Source: Holophaga sp. (GTDB lineage: Bacteria > Acidobacteriota > Holophagae > Holophagales > Holophagaceae). From it: a stretch of 7,802 bases of DNA. The notes beneath the pieces are model-generated. The model was given only the letters and a program-made list of their open reading frames with translations, was not told the DNA's origin and ran no database searches. Location of the stretch: positions 1 to 7,802 of the forward strand of contig JAUYES010000571.1 in the NCBI GenBank assembly GCA_030691225.1. Reading direction: 5' to 3'. Position 1 is the stretch's first letter, and each line of letters starts with the position of its first letter. This document shows positions 1 through 6,555 of the stretch, piece by piece. A program made the translations under genes and the position numbers.

Positions 1-507
1 AGCACGCTGGTGTCCCGCGTTAGTGCGGCACGTCCCAAGATTGCCAATTACCCCTTCACCACCCTGGAGCCTCAGCTCGGCGTGGTGGCCATGGAAACCT
101 TCGGCGGCGATGATCGCGATAGTTTCGTTATTGCGGATATCCCGGGGCTCATCGAAGGCGCTTCGAGCGGTGCGGGTCTGGGTATTCAATTCCTTCGTCA
201 CGTCGAGCGCACGCGCATGCTGCTGCAGTTGGTCGATCTGGCGGATCCCATCATGGAACCTGAGCAGGCGATTGCCGTCATCGAAGGTGAGCTGAAAGCC
301 TTTTCGGAAGTGCTCTATGCCAAACCCCGGTGGCTCGTGGCTACCAAGCTGGACGCCCTTCAGGATGAAGATCGGCGTGCGCGCTTCGAAGCCATTTGTC
401 GTGAACGCGGGCAGGAGCCGATTTTTATTTCGGGCGTAACCGGTGAAGGCATCCGTGACTTGGTCTTCAAGCTAGGGCGCACCCTCGCTGAGATGCCCAA
501 GGTATGA
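1..507 (+). CDS. obg: GTPase Obg/CgtA, C-terminal part (5' end outside window)
   Basis: This is the C-terminal 168 residues of the Obg/CgtA ribosome-assembly GTPase, which binds the large ribosomal subunit precursor and couples GTP state to growth. The frame is open from base 1. The first visible residues, STL, are the end of the P-loop GKST. They are followed by the hallmark Obg switch I stretch (SAARPKIANYPFTTLEPQLG), the G3 motif DIPGLIEGAS, a G4 motif TKLD (a variant of NKxD) and the G5-like ISGVTGEGI. The protein ends at MPKV soon after the G domain, so there is no long C-terminal OCT-type extension. The N-terminal glycine-rich Obg fold lies upstream of the window. The stop TGA overlaps the ATG of a 14-codon frame (ATGA), and nadD starts 37 bases after the stop. 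The family assignment is secure; only the missing half is unseen. Confidence 0.96.
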   Translation, partial: STLVSRVSAARPKIANYPFTTLEPQLGVVAMETFGGDDRDSFVIADIPGLIEGASSGAGLGIQFLRHVERTRMLLQLVDLADPIMEPEQAIAVIEGELKAFSEVLYAKPRWLVATKLDALQDEDRRARFEAICRERGQEPIFISGVTGEGIRDLVFKLGRTLAEMPKV

Positions 508-548
508 GCGGTATTCGCCAGCATCTGGCCAAGGGCAGGCTCGCGTGA
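504..548 (+). CDS. 14-codon mini-frame bridging obg and nadD (possible translational coupler)
   Basis: A short frame reads MSGIRQHLAKGRLA and stops. Its ATG overlaps the obg stop as ATGA (504-507), and its TGA overlaps the nadD GTG start as GTGA (545-548). Both are the classic four-base overlaps used for stop-start reinitiation. A weak AAGG-like purine patch lies just before the ATG (499-502), and AAGGG at 531-535 inside the frame is well placed as the nadD ribosome binding site. The peptide itself resembles nothing I know, so any role is more likely to be passing ribosomes from obg to nadD than making a functional product. It could also be chance in a 37-base gap. It is not a frameshifted N-terminus of NadD, because NadD is complete from its own GTG. 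Confidence 0.35.
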   Translation: MSGIRQHLAKGRLA

Positions 549-1159
549 CTCCTAAGCGTGTCGGTCTCCTTGGTGGAGCCTTCAATCCGCCCCACCTGGG
601 GCATCTGAAGTTGGCCGAGCTTGCCTGTCATGAATTGGCGTTGGATGAGCTTCGCTTTGTGCCATCGGCCCAACCGCCGCACAAGTCCTTGCCGAATGAA
701 TCACCCGACGAGGCGACGCGGCTTGGCTTATTAAAGGCCGCTCTGCTCGATCTGCCTTGGGGTATTGAAACCCTGGAACTGGATCGGCCTGGTCCAAGCT
801 ACACCGTAGATACTCTGGAGGCCCTGGCTCAGCGAGAGTCGGGGTCCGCATGGATATTGGTGATGGGCAGCGATCAACTGGCCCAATTCACGGCCTGGAA
901 GCAGTGGGAGCGATTGCTGGAATTGGCGTCGGTGGCTGCGGCGCGGCGTCCAGGTGCCGAGTTCTTGCTTTCCGAGCGTTTAGGAAATCGCCAGCGAGCG
1001 TTTTGGACCGGAGCCCCTGGCGAAATCGTTTGGCTGCCATCCACCGAACTGGAGCTATCCAGTTCTACAATCCGGGCTGAAATCGCATCCGGAGAACAAA
1101 ACGAAGGCCTCCCGATTCAAGTTCGGGCTGCTATTGGGCGAGAAAACCTGTACCGTTAA
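545..1159 (+). CDS. nadD: Nicotinate-nucleotide adenylyltransferase NadD
   Basis: NadD transfers AMP from ATP to nicotinate mononucleotide to give deamido-NAD, the penultimate cytoplasmic step of NAD synthesis. The 204-residue product has the usual family length. Near the N-terminus is the nucleotidyltransferase signature GGAFNPPHLGH (residues 10-20), with the ATP-binding HxGH histidines. VPSAQPPHKS (39-48) contributes to the substrate pocket, MGSDQLAQFTAWKQWERLL (107-125) matches the conserved G-D-x-L...W segment, RRPG is at 134-137, and SSSTIR (172-177) is the second ATP-binding motif. The end, VRAAIGRENLYR, matches the family's V-x-x-Y/A-I...LY terminus. The GTG start is chosen because it puts the beta-strand VGLLGG at the normal distance and has AAGGG nine bases upstream. 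In-frame upstream starts are not needed. It sits between obg and rsfS, as in many bacteria. Confidence 0.96.
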   Translation: MTPKRVGLLGGAFNPPHLGHLKLAELACHELALDELRFVPSAQPPHKSLPNESPDEATRLGLLKAALLDLPWGIETLELDRPGPSYTVDTLEALAQRESGSAWILVMGSDQLAQFTAWKQWERLLELASVAAARRPGAEFLLSERLGNRQRAFWTGAPGEIVWLPSTELELSSSTIRAEIASGEQNEGLPIQVRAAIGRENLYR

Positions 1160-1177
1160 TCTGTTCCTGGAGAACAA

Positions 1178-1558
1178 ATGACCTTAGACCCTAGGCTCGC
1201 GATCGTGGTGGAAGCCGCACGTTCCAAGAAGGCCTTTCGAATTCGGCTGCTCGATGTGCAGGGCATTGCAACCTTCACGGATACTTTTGCCTTCATGAGC
1301 GGCGGTAGCGATCGTCAGAACCGCGCCATCGCTGATGCTGTCCAAGATGAATTGCGTACTTCCGGCGAGCGCCCACTTTCCTCTGAAGGCAGTCAAAACG
1401 GCAACTGGATCTTATTGGATTACGGCGATCTGATCGTGCACGTAATGGATGAAGACACCCGACGTTATTACAATCTAGAAGAGCTTTGGGCCCAGGGCCA
1501 TGAGCTGGAACTTCCACCCGAATTGCCCCCTGCCAGCACTTCGGCCCCCACGATTTAA
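1178..1558 (+). CDS. rsfS: Ribosome silencing factor RsfS (YbeB/Iojap family)
   Basis: RsfS binds ribosomal protein uL14 on the 50S subunit and blocks joining with 30S, lowering translation when nutrients are short. The 126-residue product carries the family core: TDTFAFMSGGSDRQNRAIAD (residues 34-53; most members read D-x-F-V-I-x-S-G-x-S-x-x-Q), SSEGSQNGNWILLDYGD (68-84) and IVHVMDEDTRRYYNLEELW (86-104). These correspond to the conserved EG...G.W.LLDYGD and HvF....R.FY.LE.LW blocks. After them comes a short acidic, proline-rich tail (ELPPELPPASTSAPTI) that is probably disordered. The ATG is preceded by GGAGA at 1169-1173, four bases away, which fixes the start. It lies 18 bases after nadD and 13 bases before the dehydrogenase gene, consistent with one operon. 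Confidence 0.96.
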   Translation: MTLDPRLAIVVEAARSKKAFRIRLLDVQGIATFTDTFAFMSGGSDRQNRAIADAVQDELRTSGERPLSSEGSQNGNWILLDYGDLIVHVMDEDTRRYYNLEELWAQGHELELPPELPPASTSAPTI

Positions 1559-1560
1559 TC

Positions 1561-1569
1561 GAGGAAAAG
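1561..1569 (+). promoter_or_regulatory. Ribosome binding site setting the gdhA start
   Basis: GAGGAAAAG begins two bases after the rsfS stop. Its GAGGA core lies six bases before the ATG at 1572. The dehydrogenase frame is open further upstream, to an ATG at 1500 inside rsfS, but that start has no comparable site and would add 24 residues that are only the shifted reading of the rsfS tail. The site therefore selects 1572. Confidence 0.8.
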
Positions 1570-1571
1570 AC

Positions 1572-2822
1572 ATGCTCACGCAGCACAATGCTTTTGATGC
1601 CATGCAGGCCCGTCTTCGCGTTGCCGCTGAACTCTACGGCTTGGAGGATGCTCTCTTCAAGGTCTTCATTCAGCCCAAGCGTTCCATGATCGTGAGCCTG
1701 CCAGTGCACATGGATGATGGGCATTGGGAAGTCTTCACGGGCTATCGCATCCAGCACAACGTGGCGCGCGGTCCTGCTAAGGGTGGCATTCGTTTCGATC
1801 CCGGCGTCACCTACGATGAGATCAGCGCAGGTGCGGCGTGGAATACATGGAAAACAGCCGTAGTGGATGTTCCATTTGGTGGAGGCAAAGGCGGCATCAT
1901 CTGTGATCCCAGCGCCATGAGTCAGGGCGAACTCGAGCGTTTGACGCGACGCTATACCGCCGAAGTCATGGATGTGATCGGCCCCGATCGCGATGTTCCC
2001 GGCATCGACATGGGCACCAATGCTCAGACCATGGCTTGGGTGTTGGATACCTACAACATGCACGCACGCGTTCACGCCAATGCCGTCGTCACGGGTAAAC
2101 CGGTTGGCCTAGGGGGAAGCCTTGGACGCGCCGAGGCCACGGGTCGTGGTGTGTTGATCAGCGCTCGCGAAGCCATGCAGCGCCTAGGTAAACCCTTGGC
2201 AGGGGCTACTCTGGCTATTCAAGGTTTTGGTAACGTCGGCAACCAGAGTGCTCGTTTGTTGCACGAAGCGGGTGCCCGCATGGTCGCGGTTTCCGATCAG
2301 CGGGGTGCCATCCGCAATGATCGCGGAATCGATGTCCACGCCCTGCTCAAATATCACTCCGAAACTAGGACCGTCGTGGGCTTCAAGGGTGCGGAGCCCA
2401 TGGATCCTGCAGAGTTGCTGACCATGGCCGTGGATATTCTCGTGCCCGCCGCAACGGATAATCAGATCACCGAACACAACGCTGCCAAGGTGCGCGCCAA
2501 GGTGGTGGTCGAGGGCGCCAATGGCCCCACGTCCCCCGAGGCCGATCCCATCCTGCTCAGCAACGGTGTGCTGGTCGTGCCCGATATTCTGGCCAACGCC
2601 GGTGGCGTGACCGTTAGCTATTTCGAGTGGGTGCAGAATCGCAATGGTTATTACTGGCGCGAACGGGAAGTTAACGAGCGCCTAGTGGAATACATGACCC
2701 ACGCTTTTCAAGCGGTGTTCGCAACGACGGATAAGTACAAGACGAATCCCCGCATTGGCGCCTATATTCTGGCCCTGGATCGCGTGTCGCTGGCCATGCA
2801 TTACCGCGGGTTCTACGCTTAG
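1572..2822 (+). CDS. gdhA: Glu/Leu/Phe/Val dehydrogenase family, probably glutamate dehydrogenase
   Basis: This 416-residue enzyme would interconvert glutamate and 2-oxoglutarate plus ammonia using NAD(H) or NADP(H), in the cytoplasm. The N-terminal substrate domain has GPAKGGIRF (residues 68-75), TWKTAVVDVPFGGGKGG (92-108; Lys94 and Lys106 align with substrate and catalytic lysines of known GDHs) and DVPGIDMGTNAQTMAW (141-156), where Asp146 is the expected catalytic aspartate. The Rossmann domain has IQGFGNVG (216-223; GxGxxG), followed by VAVSDQRGAI. Further conserved blocks are VEGANGPTSPEAD (313-325) and VPDILANAGGVTVSYFEW (336-353). The usual GGAKGG reads GGGKGG, a tolerated variant. The length and motifs fit the hexameric roughly 50-kDa class. 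Leucine or other amino-acid specificity cannot be excluded from motifs alone, and cofactor preference is not settled. It follows rsfS by 13 bases, so it is probably read from the obg operon. Its stop overlaps that of the convergent gene. Confidence 0.93.
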   Translation: MLTQHNAFDAMQARLRVAAELYGLEDALFKVFIQPKRSMIVSLPVHMDDGHWEVFTGYRIQHNVARGPAKGGIRFDPGVTYDEISAGAAWNTWKTAVVDVPFGGGKGGIICDPSAMSQGELERLTRRYTAEVMDVIGPDRDVPGIDMGTNAQTMAWVLDTYNMHARVHANAVVTGKPVGLGGSLGRAEATGRGVLISAREAMQRLGKPLAGATLAIQGFGNVGNQSARLLHEAGARMVAVSDQRGAIRNDRGIDVHALLKYHSETRTVVGFKGAEPMDPAELLTMAVDILVPAATDNQITEHNAAKVRAKVVVEGANGPTSPEADPILLSNGVLVVPDILANAGGVTVSYFEWVQNRNGYYWREREVNERLVEYMTHAFQAVFATTDKYKTNPRIGAYILALDRVSLAMHYRGFYA

Positions 2823-5293
2823 AAAACGCGCATCAACGCGACAAATCCATTCACCGTTCGCACGCCCGGAATATCGCTCTGAAGCCCCGCGCCGAGGTTG
2901 ACTCGGACGGTGGTAAAGAGCCAGAAACCCGGTAGGTCTCCGGCCAAGCCAAGGCCTGTTAAGCGGTAAAACTGTTGGTTATCGATGCTGCGTGCGCGGG
3001 CGTGCTCCAGGGTCATGGTCAGGCGGAAATTGCCTCCGGTAGGAAGAACGACACCGGCCTTGGCGAACTGAATTCGATCAGAAGCGATGGAGCCAGCCCG
3101 AATACCCGAGATGCCACCTTCGCCTCCCAAACCCAGGGCGTTGAAGCGATCGAAGCCCTGGCCGCCGGAAACGCCGGCTTCGCCGTGCAACCACCAGTTG
3201 CCCTGCATGCGGTAGTCGTACCCCACGGAGCCGCCCCATCGCCGGTACTCCCCGGCCATGGGTATGACTTGAGGGTCGGAGGGCGTGCCGTAAATTCCTT
3301 GTGGTCGCTGGCCTGTGCCCCAATGGCCGCGAAGCTGAAGCCCTCGACCTTGCCAGGAGAGCTCACCTCGCCATTCACGGGACAAACCCGAGGGCGGCAG
3401 TGCGAATCCTGGGGTTCGGTATTTTTCCTCTCGTGATTCCGAGAAACGATCGTATTCGAAACGCCCAGCGCCTTCCACGCGAAAGCCCAGCCCGAGATCG
3501 TGCCCAACGGTGGCCGACAGAAAACCATACTGGCGAGCCACACCGTCGCGATCCTCGAGTGCCCCGTTCTTCACCGGTCGTTCAGTGGAAGGCAGGAGCA
3601 TCGTGCTGAATTGGGTTCGCAGATCGAAACCACCCGGAAGCCTGGGCACGCTGATGGACACTTGGTTGAACACAATGGCCGTTAGTGCATTGACCTGAAT
3701 GCCCTTTCCAAAGGCGTTGAAATTCAGATAGAGCAGGCCTGCGAAGGGAAACACAGGCATCTGAAGTCCAGGGTCTACCAGGACGCCCCCGGCTAAGGCC
3801 CGAAGCCGTTCCTTTGGGTTAAGCTCCACCTCCCGGTGCCCTTCTTTTTTGAGGTTGAAGTAGCGCAGACCCTCAAGGGTTTGTTTCAACATGGTGGAAT
3901 TGGAGCTTCGCGCCTGTTGGCGCTGACTCTCGAATGCCGGATCGTTGATACGGAAATCACGGTAGGTGAGGGCTCGCTGAATCTGGGCGACACCACCTGA
4001 GGTCATCCATCGCTCGAACGTTTCAATCTTCATCACTCGCCAAAGCCCCGGGGCGGGTTCGCCGTAATACATAACCCGGCGTTCCGTTTTTACGGTACCG
4101 GGCAAATCACTGCGGCTGCTGCGCTCTTCGAGAATGCGGCCCGAAATTTCGTTCACGAGCAGTTCGCCCTCTGCCAGAAGGGGATCTTTATCAACGGCAA
4201 CAAAGCGCAAGACGCGGGTGTTGGCTTTTTCGCCAGGCCCGCCATCTTCGTAGTGATAGCGCTCGGTAAGACTCAGGGCTACAGGCGCGGCAATGCTGGT
4301 GCGGGCCTCGACCAACGGCAATTGCAAACCGCCTTTAAGGTTGGCTGTGACGCCATTGAAACGCACTTGCTTCTGCAGGAGTTCTTCTGTTTCTCCAGCC
4401 TTCTCGAAGGCCAGGAAGGTAAAGCCCAGATCGTTCCCGGTGCCACGCGAGGCCTGCATATGGACTTCTGCATCGAGGCGCGAAATTGTGCTCAACAGGG
4501 CTAGGCGATCACGCAGTTGGGTGGCGCGTAGGCGTGCCAACAGGGCACCCACATCGTAAGTGTCTTTGGCGACGACGGCGACCTCGTTCCGCTCCTTCGG
4601 GAGTTCAACGGTTTTCCAATCATTAACCTGAAAGCGCCAACGCCTGGCCTCGCCGGTCTTGGGGTGGCGCAGCGTGAGATCACCGAGACCTCCCTCAACT
4701 TCAGAAAATCCAGGCGGAAGTGTGGCCGAGAGGCGTGCCGTTGGGCCGAGGCCAGGCACCACAAGGCGACCACCATCACCCAGCAGCATGGAGGCTCGCG
4801 CGCCTGGATCTACCGGAGCCCATAAATACCAGGATCTTCCAGGCATGAACTCCTGGGCGCGGACAAGCTGATTTCTCCAGGTGCTTGAATCTGGACCCAG
4901 GTCCTCGGGGGCAAGGATGCCGCCCTGCAAGGCTCCCCAAGCGCTTTCGTTCCATAGCGGCGGGGCTTCGGAGTCAAAAGCTAGAAATAGCTGCTGATCG
5001 GCAGTCTGCGCCCTTAGGGCTTGGCTGGCTGCCAGTAGCAACGCTAGGCGTGCTTCCCCCAGAGGCAGCCGCAGCCGCAGGGTTGGCGCACCCTTGAAGG
5101 CTTGAATCCGTGGCACCCAGGCCAGTCGGGCGGCTTCCACTTGCGCCGGATCCCGGGAATCCTTGGGCAACAATTGGGCGATGTCGGCAGTGCGAAGATC
5201 CAATAGCGGTGGTAGTGGCGTTCCAACCTGAATGGGGCTTTGGCCCATCAGGACGAATGGCATGCTTAGGACAATGGCAGATCGAAGATCCAC
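2819..5293 (-). CDS. Secreted/outer-membrane protein of unknown function with C-terminal beta-barrel-like region
   Basis: I do not recognise a named family for this 824-residue protein. It starts with a short, signal-peptide-like sequence (basic MDLR, hydrophobic SAIVLSMPFVLMG, then QS), pointing to export. Residues about 25-250 form an N-terminal region without a motif I can name. Residues about 260-450 have alternating strands, including RVLRFVAVDKDPLLAEGELLVNE and a VMYYGE..GLWRVMKIETFERW stretch, reminiscent of LolA/MucB-like lipoprotein-binding folds; this is tentative. From about 515 onwards there are repeated amphipathic strands with Gly and aromatic girdles (LLYLNFNAFGKGIQVNALTA; GGSVGYDYRMQGNWWLHGEA). 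The protein ends in VNGFVALMRVF, with the terminal Phe typical of outer-membrane barrels. The NAFGKG segment recalls Omp85-type barrels, weakly. The GTG start is supported by GGGAG five bases upstream; the ATG at codon 11 would cut the signal peptide. The gene's 3' end overlaps the gdhA stop by four bases. Confidence 0.8.
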   Translation of the reverse strand: MDLRSAIVLSMPFVLMGQSPIQVGTPLPPLLDLRTADIAQLLPKDSRDPAQVEAARLAWVPRIQAFKGAPTLRLRLPLGEARLALLLAASQALRAQTADQQLFLAFDSEAPPLWNESAWGALQGGILAPEDLGPDSSTWRNQLVRAQEFMPGRSWYLWAPVDPGARASMLLGDGGRLVVPGLGPTARLSATLPPGFSEVEGGLGDLTLRHPKTGEARRWRFQVNDWKTVELPKERNEVAVVAKDTYDVGALLARLRATQLRDRLALLSTISRLDAEVHMQASRGTGNDLGFTFLAFEKAGETEELLQKQVRFNGVTANLKGGLQLPLVEARTSIAAPVALSLTERYHYEDGGPGEKANTRVLRFVAVDKDPLLAEGELLVNEISGRILEERSSRSDLPGTVKTERRVMYYGEPAPGLWRVMKIETFERWMTSGGVAQIQRALTYRDFRINDPAFESQRQQARSSNSTMLKQTLEGLRYFNLKKEGHREVELNPKERLRALAGGVLVDPGLQMPVFPFAGLLYLNFNAFGKGIQVNALTAIVFNQVSISVPRLPGGFDLRTQFSTMLLPSTERPVKNGALEDRDGVARQYGFLSATVGHDLGLGFRVEGAGRFEYDRFSESREEKYRTPGFALPPSGLSREWRGELSWQGRGLQLRGHWGTGQRPQGIYGTPSDPQVIPMAGEYRRWGGSVGYDYRMQGNWWLHGEAGVSGGQGFDRFNALGLGGEGGISGIRAGSIASDRIQFAKAGVVLPTGGNFRLTMTLEHARARSIDNQQFYRLTGLGLAGDLPGFWLFTTVRVNLGAGLQSDIPGVRTVNGFVALMRVF

Positions 5294-5336
5294 GGGTACT
5301 CCCGGAAGGGTCGGAGGGAAGTTTACCTGGGTCGCT

Positions 5337-5354
5337 TGGCAAACGAGATTGCCA
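5337..5354. promoter_or_regulatory. Perfect inverted repeat in the divergent control region (candidate operator)
   Basis: TGGCAA, six bases, then TTGCCA forms an exact 18-base dyad in the 74-base region between the divergently read barrel gene and pilC-like gene. It ends 13 bases before the pilC-like ATG. On the minus strand, TGTAAT (the reverse of 5354-5359) resembles a -10 box, with TTCACA 19 bases further upstream as a poor -35. If real, the dyad would lie over that start site. The symmetry and position are those of a dimeric regulator site controlling one or both genes. No regulator gene is in the window. Confidence 0.4.
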
Positions 5355-5367
5355 TTACACTTCTCTC

Positions 5368-6555
5368 ATGCGCTTCACTGTGAAATTCACCACCAAAACC
5401 GGCGATGTCCTGGTTCGCGACTACGAGGGAACCTCCTCCGACGAGGTGCGGGCGCGGGTTCTGGCCGAAGGTGATTTCCCACTGGAAATTGGTCGCGCCG
5501 CTTCGGCCTTTCGCCGTCAGAAGGCTTTATCCGCCGAATCATTGATTCTGTTCAATCAGGAATTGCTGGCGCTCCTAAAGGCGGGAATCCCACTCCTGCA
5601 GTCTTTGGAATTGCTCGTGGGCCACGGCAAAGATCCCCTTCTTCGTAGTTCCCTGGAGCGAGTGGTGGAATTGCTGCGGGAAGGTTTGGCTTATTCCGAG
5701 GCTCTGGAGCAAGCGGGTACCTTTCCCGCAATTTATCGCGCCAATGTCGTTGCTGGCGAGCGCAGTGGAACCCTACCGGAAGTGATTTCACGCTGGCTGG
5801 CCTTTCAGGCCTTTGCTCAGAAGAGTCGTGGCCGAATCATGGAGGCCATGGGTTATCCGACCTTCCTGGTGGTCGTGCTCTTTTGTGCCTTGGGGGTGAT
5901 TTTCAACGTAGTGCTGCCCCGGTTCCAGGAGATCTATGCGGATGGCGCGGTGGAAATGCCTGCCGCTACCAAAATCCTTTTGGGCCTTGGCCAATTCATG
6001 CGCAGCACTGTTTGGATTCAGGCCGGACTAATGGTGGCCTTCGTGTTTTTCCTTCGCTGGATGTTTACTTCCGAAGGCGGCAAACGCACGTTGGAGCGCA
6101 TTCTCTTGGCCATCCCCAAACTCGGAACGCTCTACCGTATGTACCATTCGTCGGTATTTTGCCGCACCCTAAGTGTGCTCCTGGCGGGCGGCATGCCAGC
6201 GCTGCAGTCGCTGGAAGTCATCCAGCGCACCACGCCTAGTGAACGCATGAAGCTTCGCTTGATGATGGTCATCGAGCATGTGCGCGCCGGATCCGCCCTG
6301 CATCAGGCCCTTGAACAATCAAAACTACTGGACCCGCTAGCCATTGAGATGACCCGCGTCGGCGAACAGAGCTCGGCGTTGCCTGAGATGCTTGATCACG
6401 TGGCGAACTTCTTCGATCAGGAGGTGGAAAAAGCCACCACCGCCGTAACTAGCCTCATCGGTCCGGTGCTGATCCTCTTCATGGGCGTGGTCGTCCTGGG
6501 ACTTTTGCTGGCGGTTTATCTGCCGCTCTTCAATGCGGGACAAGCTGTCCGCTAG
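5368..6555 (+). CDS. PilC/GspF family inner-membrane platform protein of type IV pilus or type II secretion
   Basis: PilC/GspF proteins sit in the inner membrane at the base of type IV pili and type II secretion machines, linking the cytoplasmic ATPase to pilin assembly. The 395-residue product has the typical length and the duplicated T2SSF domain. The first copy is at about 60-183 (LFNQELLALLKAGIPLLQSLELL, then FPAIYRANVVAGERSGTLPEV). The second is at about 263-387 (FCRTLSVLLAGGMPALQSLEVI, then IEMTRVGEQSSALPEMLDHVANFFDQEV). Three hydrophobic segments, about 163-184, 213-232 and 360-388, match the expected three-helix topology. The N-terminus MRFTVKFTTKTGDVLVRDYEG is the family's short leading region, which supports the ATG. 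There is no purine-rich ribosome binding site before it, which is odd. No pilB, pilT, pilin or gspE lies beside it, so motif evidence alone cannot decide between the pilus and secretion roles. Confidence 0.93.
   Translation: MRFTVKFTTKTGDVLVRDYEGTSSDEVRARVLAEGDFPLEIGRAASAFRRQKALSAESLILFNQELLALLKAGIPLLQSLELLVGHGKDPLLRSSLERVVELLREGLAYSEALEQAGTFPAIYRANVVAGERSGTLPEVISRWLAFQAFAQKSRGRIMEAMGYPTFLVVVLFCALGVIFNVVLPRFQEIYADGAVEMPAATKILLGLGQFMRSTVWIQAGLMVAFVFFLRWMFTSEGGKRTLERILLAIPKLGTLYRMYHSSVFCRTLSVLLAGGMPALQSLEVIQRTTPSERMKLRLMMVIEHVRAGSALHQALEQSKLLDPLAIEMTRVGEQSSALPEMLDHVANFFDQEVEKATTAVTSLIGPVLILFMGVVVLGLLLAVYLPLFNAGQAVR

Noticed and set aside
1500..1571. Upstream ATG at 1500 extending the gdhA product by 24 residues
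   Set aside because: The extension is the shifted reading of the rsfS 3' end, and the strong GAGGA site belongs to the ATG at 1572.
1293..2075. 260-codon open frame on the minus strand, antisense to rsfS and gdhA
   Set aside because: It lies fully opposite two genes with clear family motifs, its translation is His/Arg-rich with no recognisable domain, and it is explained by the codon bias of the plus-strand genes.
2811..2824. TTCTA-CGCT-TAGAA hairpin over the gdhA and barrel gene stop codons as a terminator
   Set aside because: The stem is only five AT-rich pairs, with no GC clamp and no U-run following on either strand.
2975..3436. 153-codon plus-strand frame opposite the barrel gene
   Set aside because: It is antisense to a long frame that has a signal peptide and barrel terminus; its own translation has no domain-like features.
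5336..5353. Sigma-54 promoter (TTGGCA...TTGCC) before the pilC-like gene
   Set aside because: The GG and GC elements are 13 bases apart rather than the strict 12, and the implied start would be only a few bases before the ATG. The match comes from the inverted repeat.
5110..5367. Longer pilC-like product starting upstream of 5368
   Set aside because: The upstream frame is antisense to the barrel gene start, and the protein from 5368 already begins like other PilC/GspF members.
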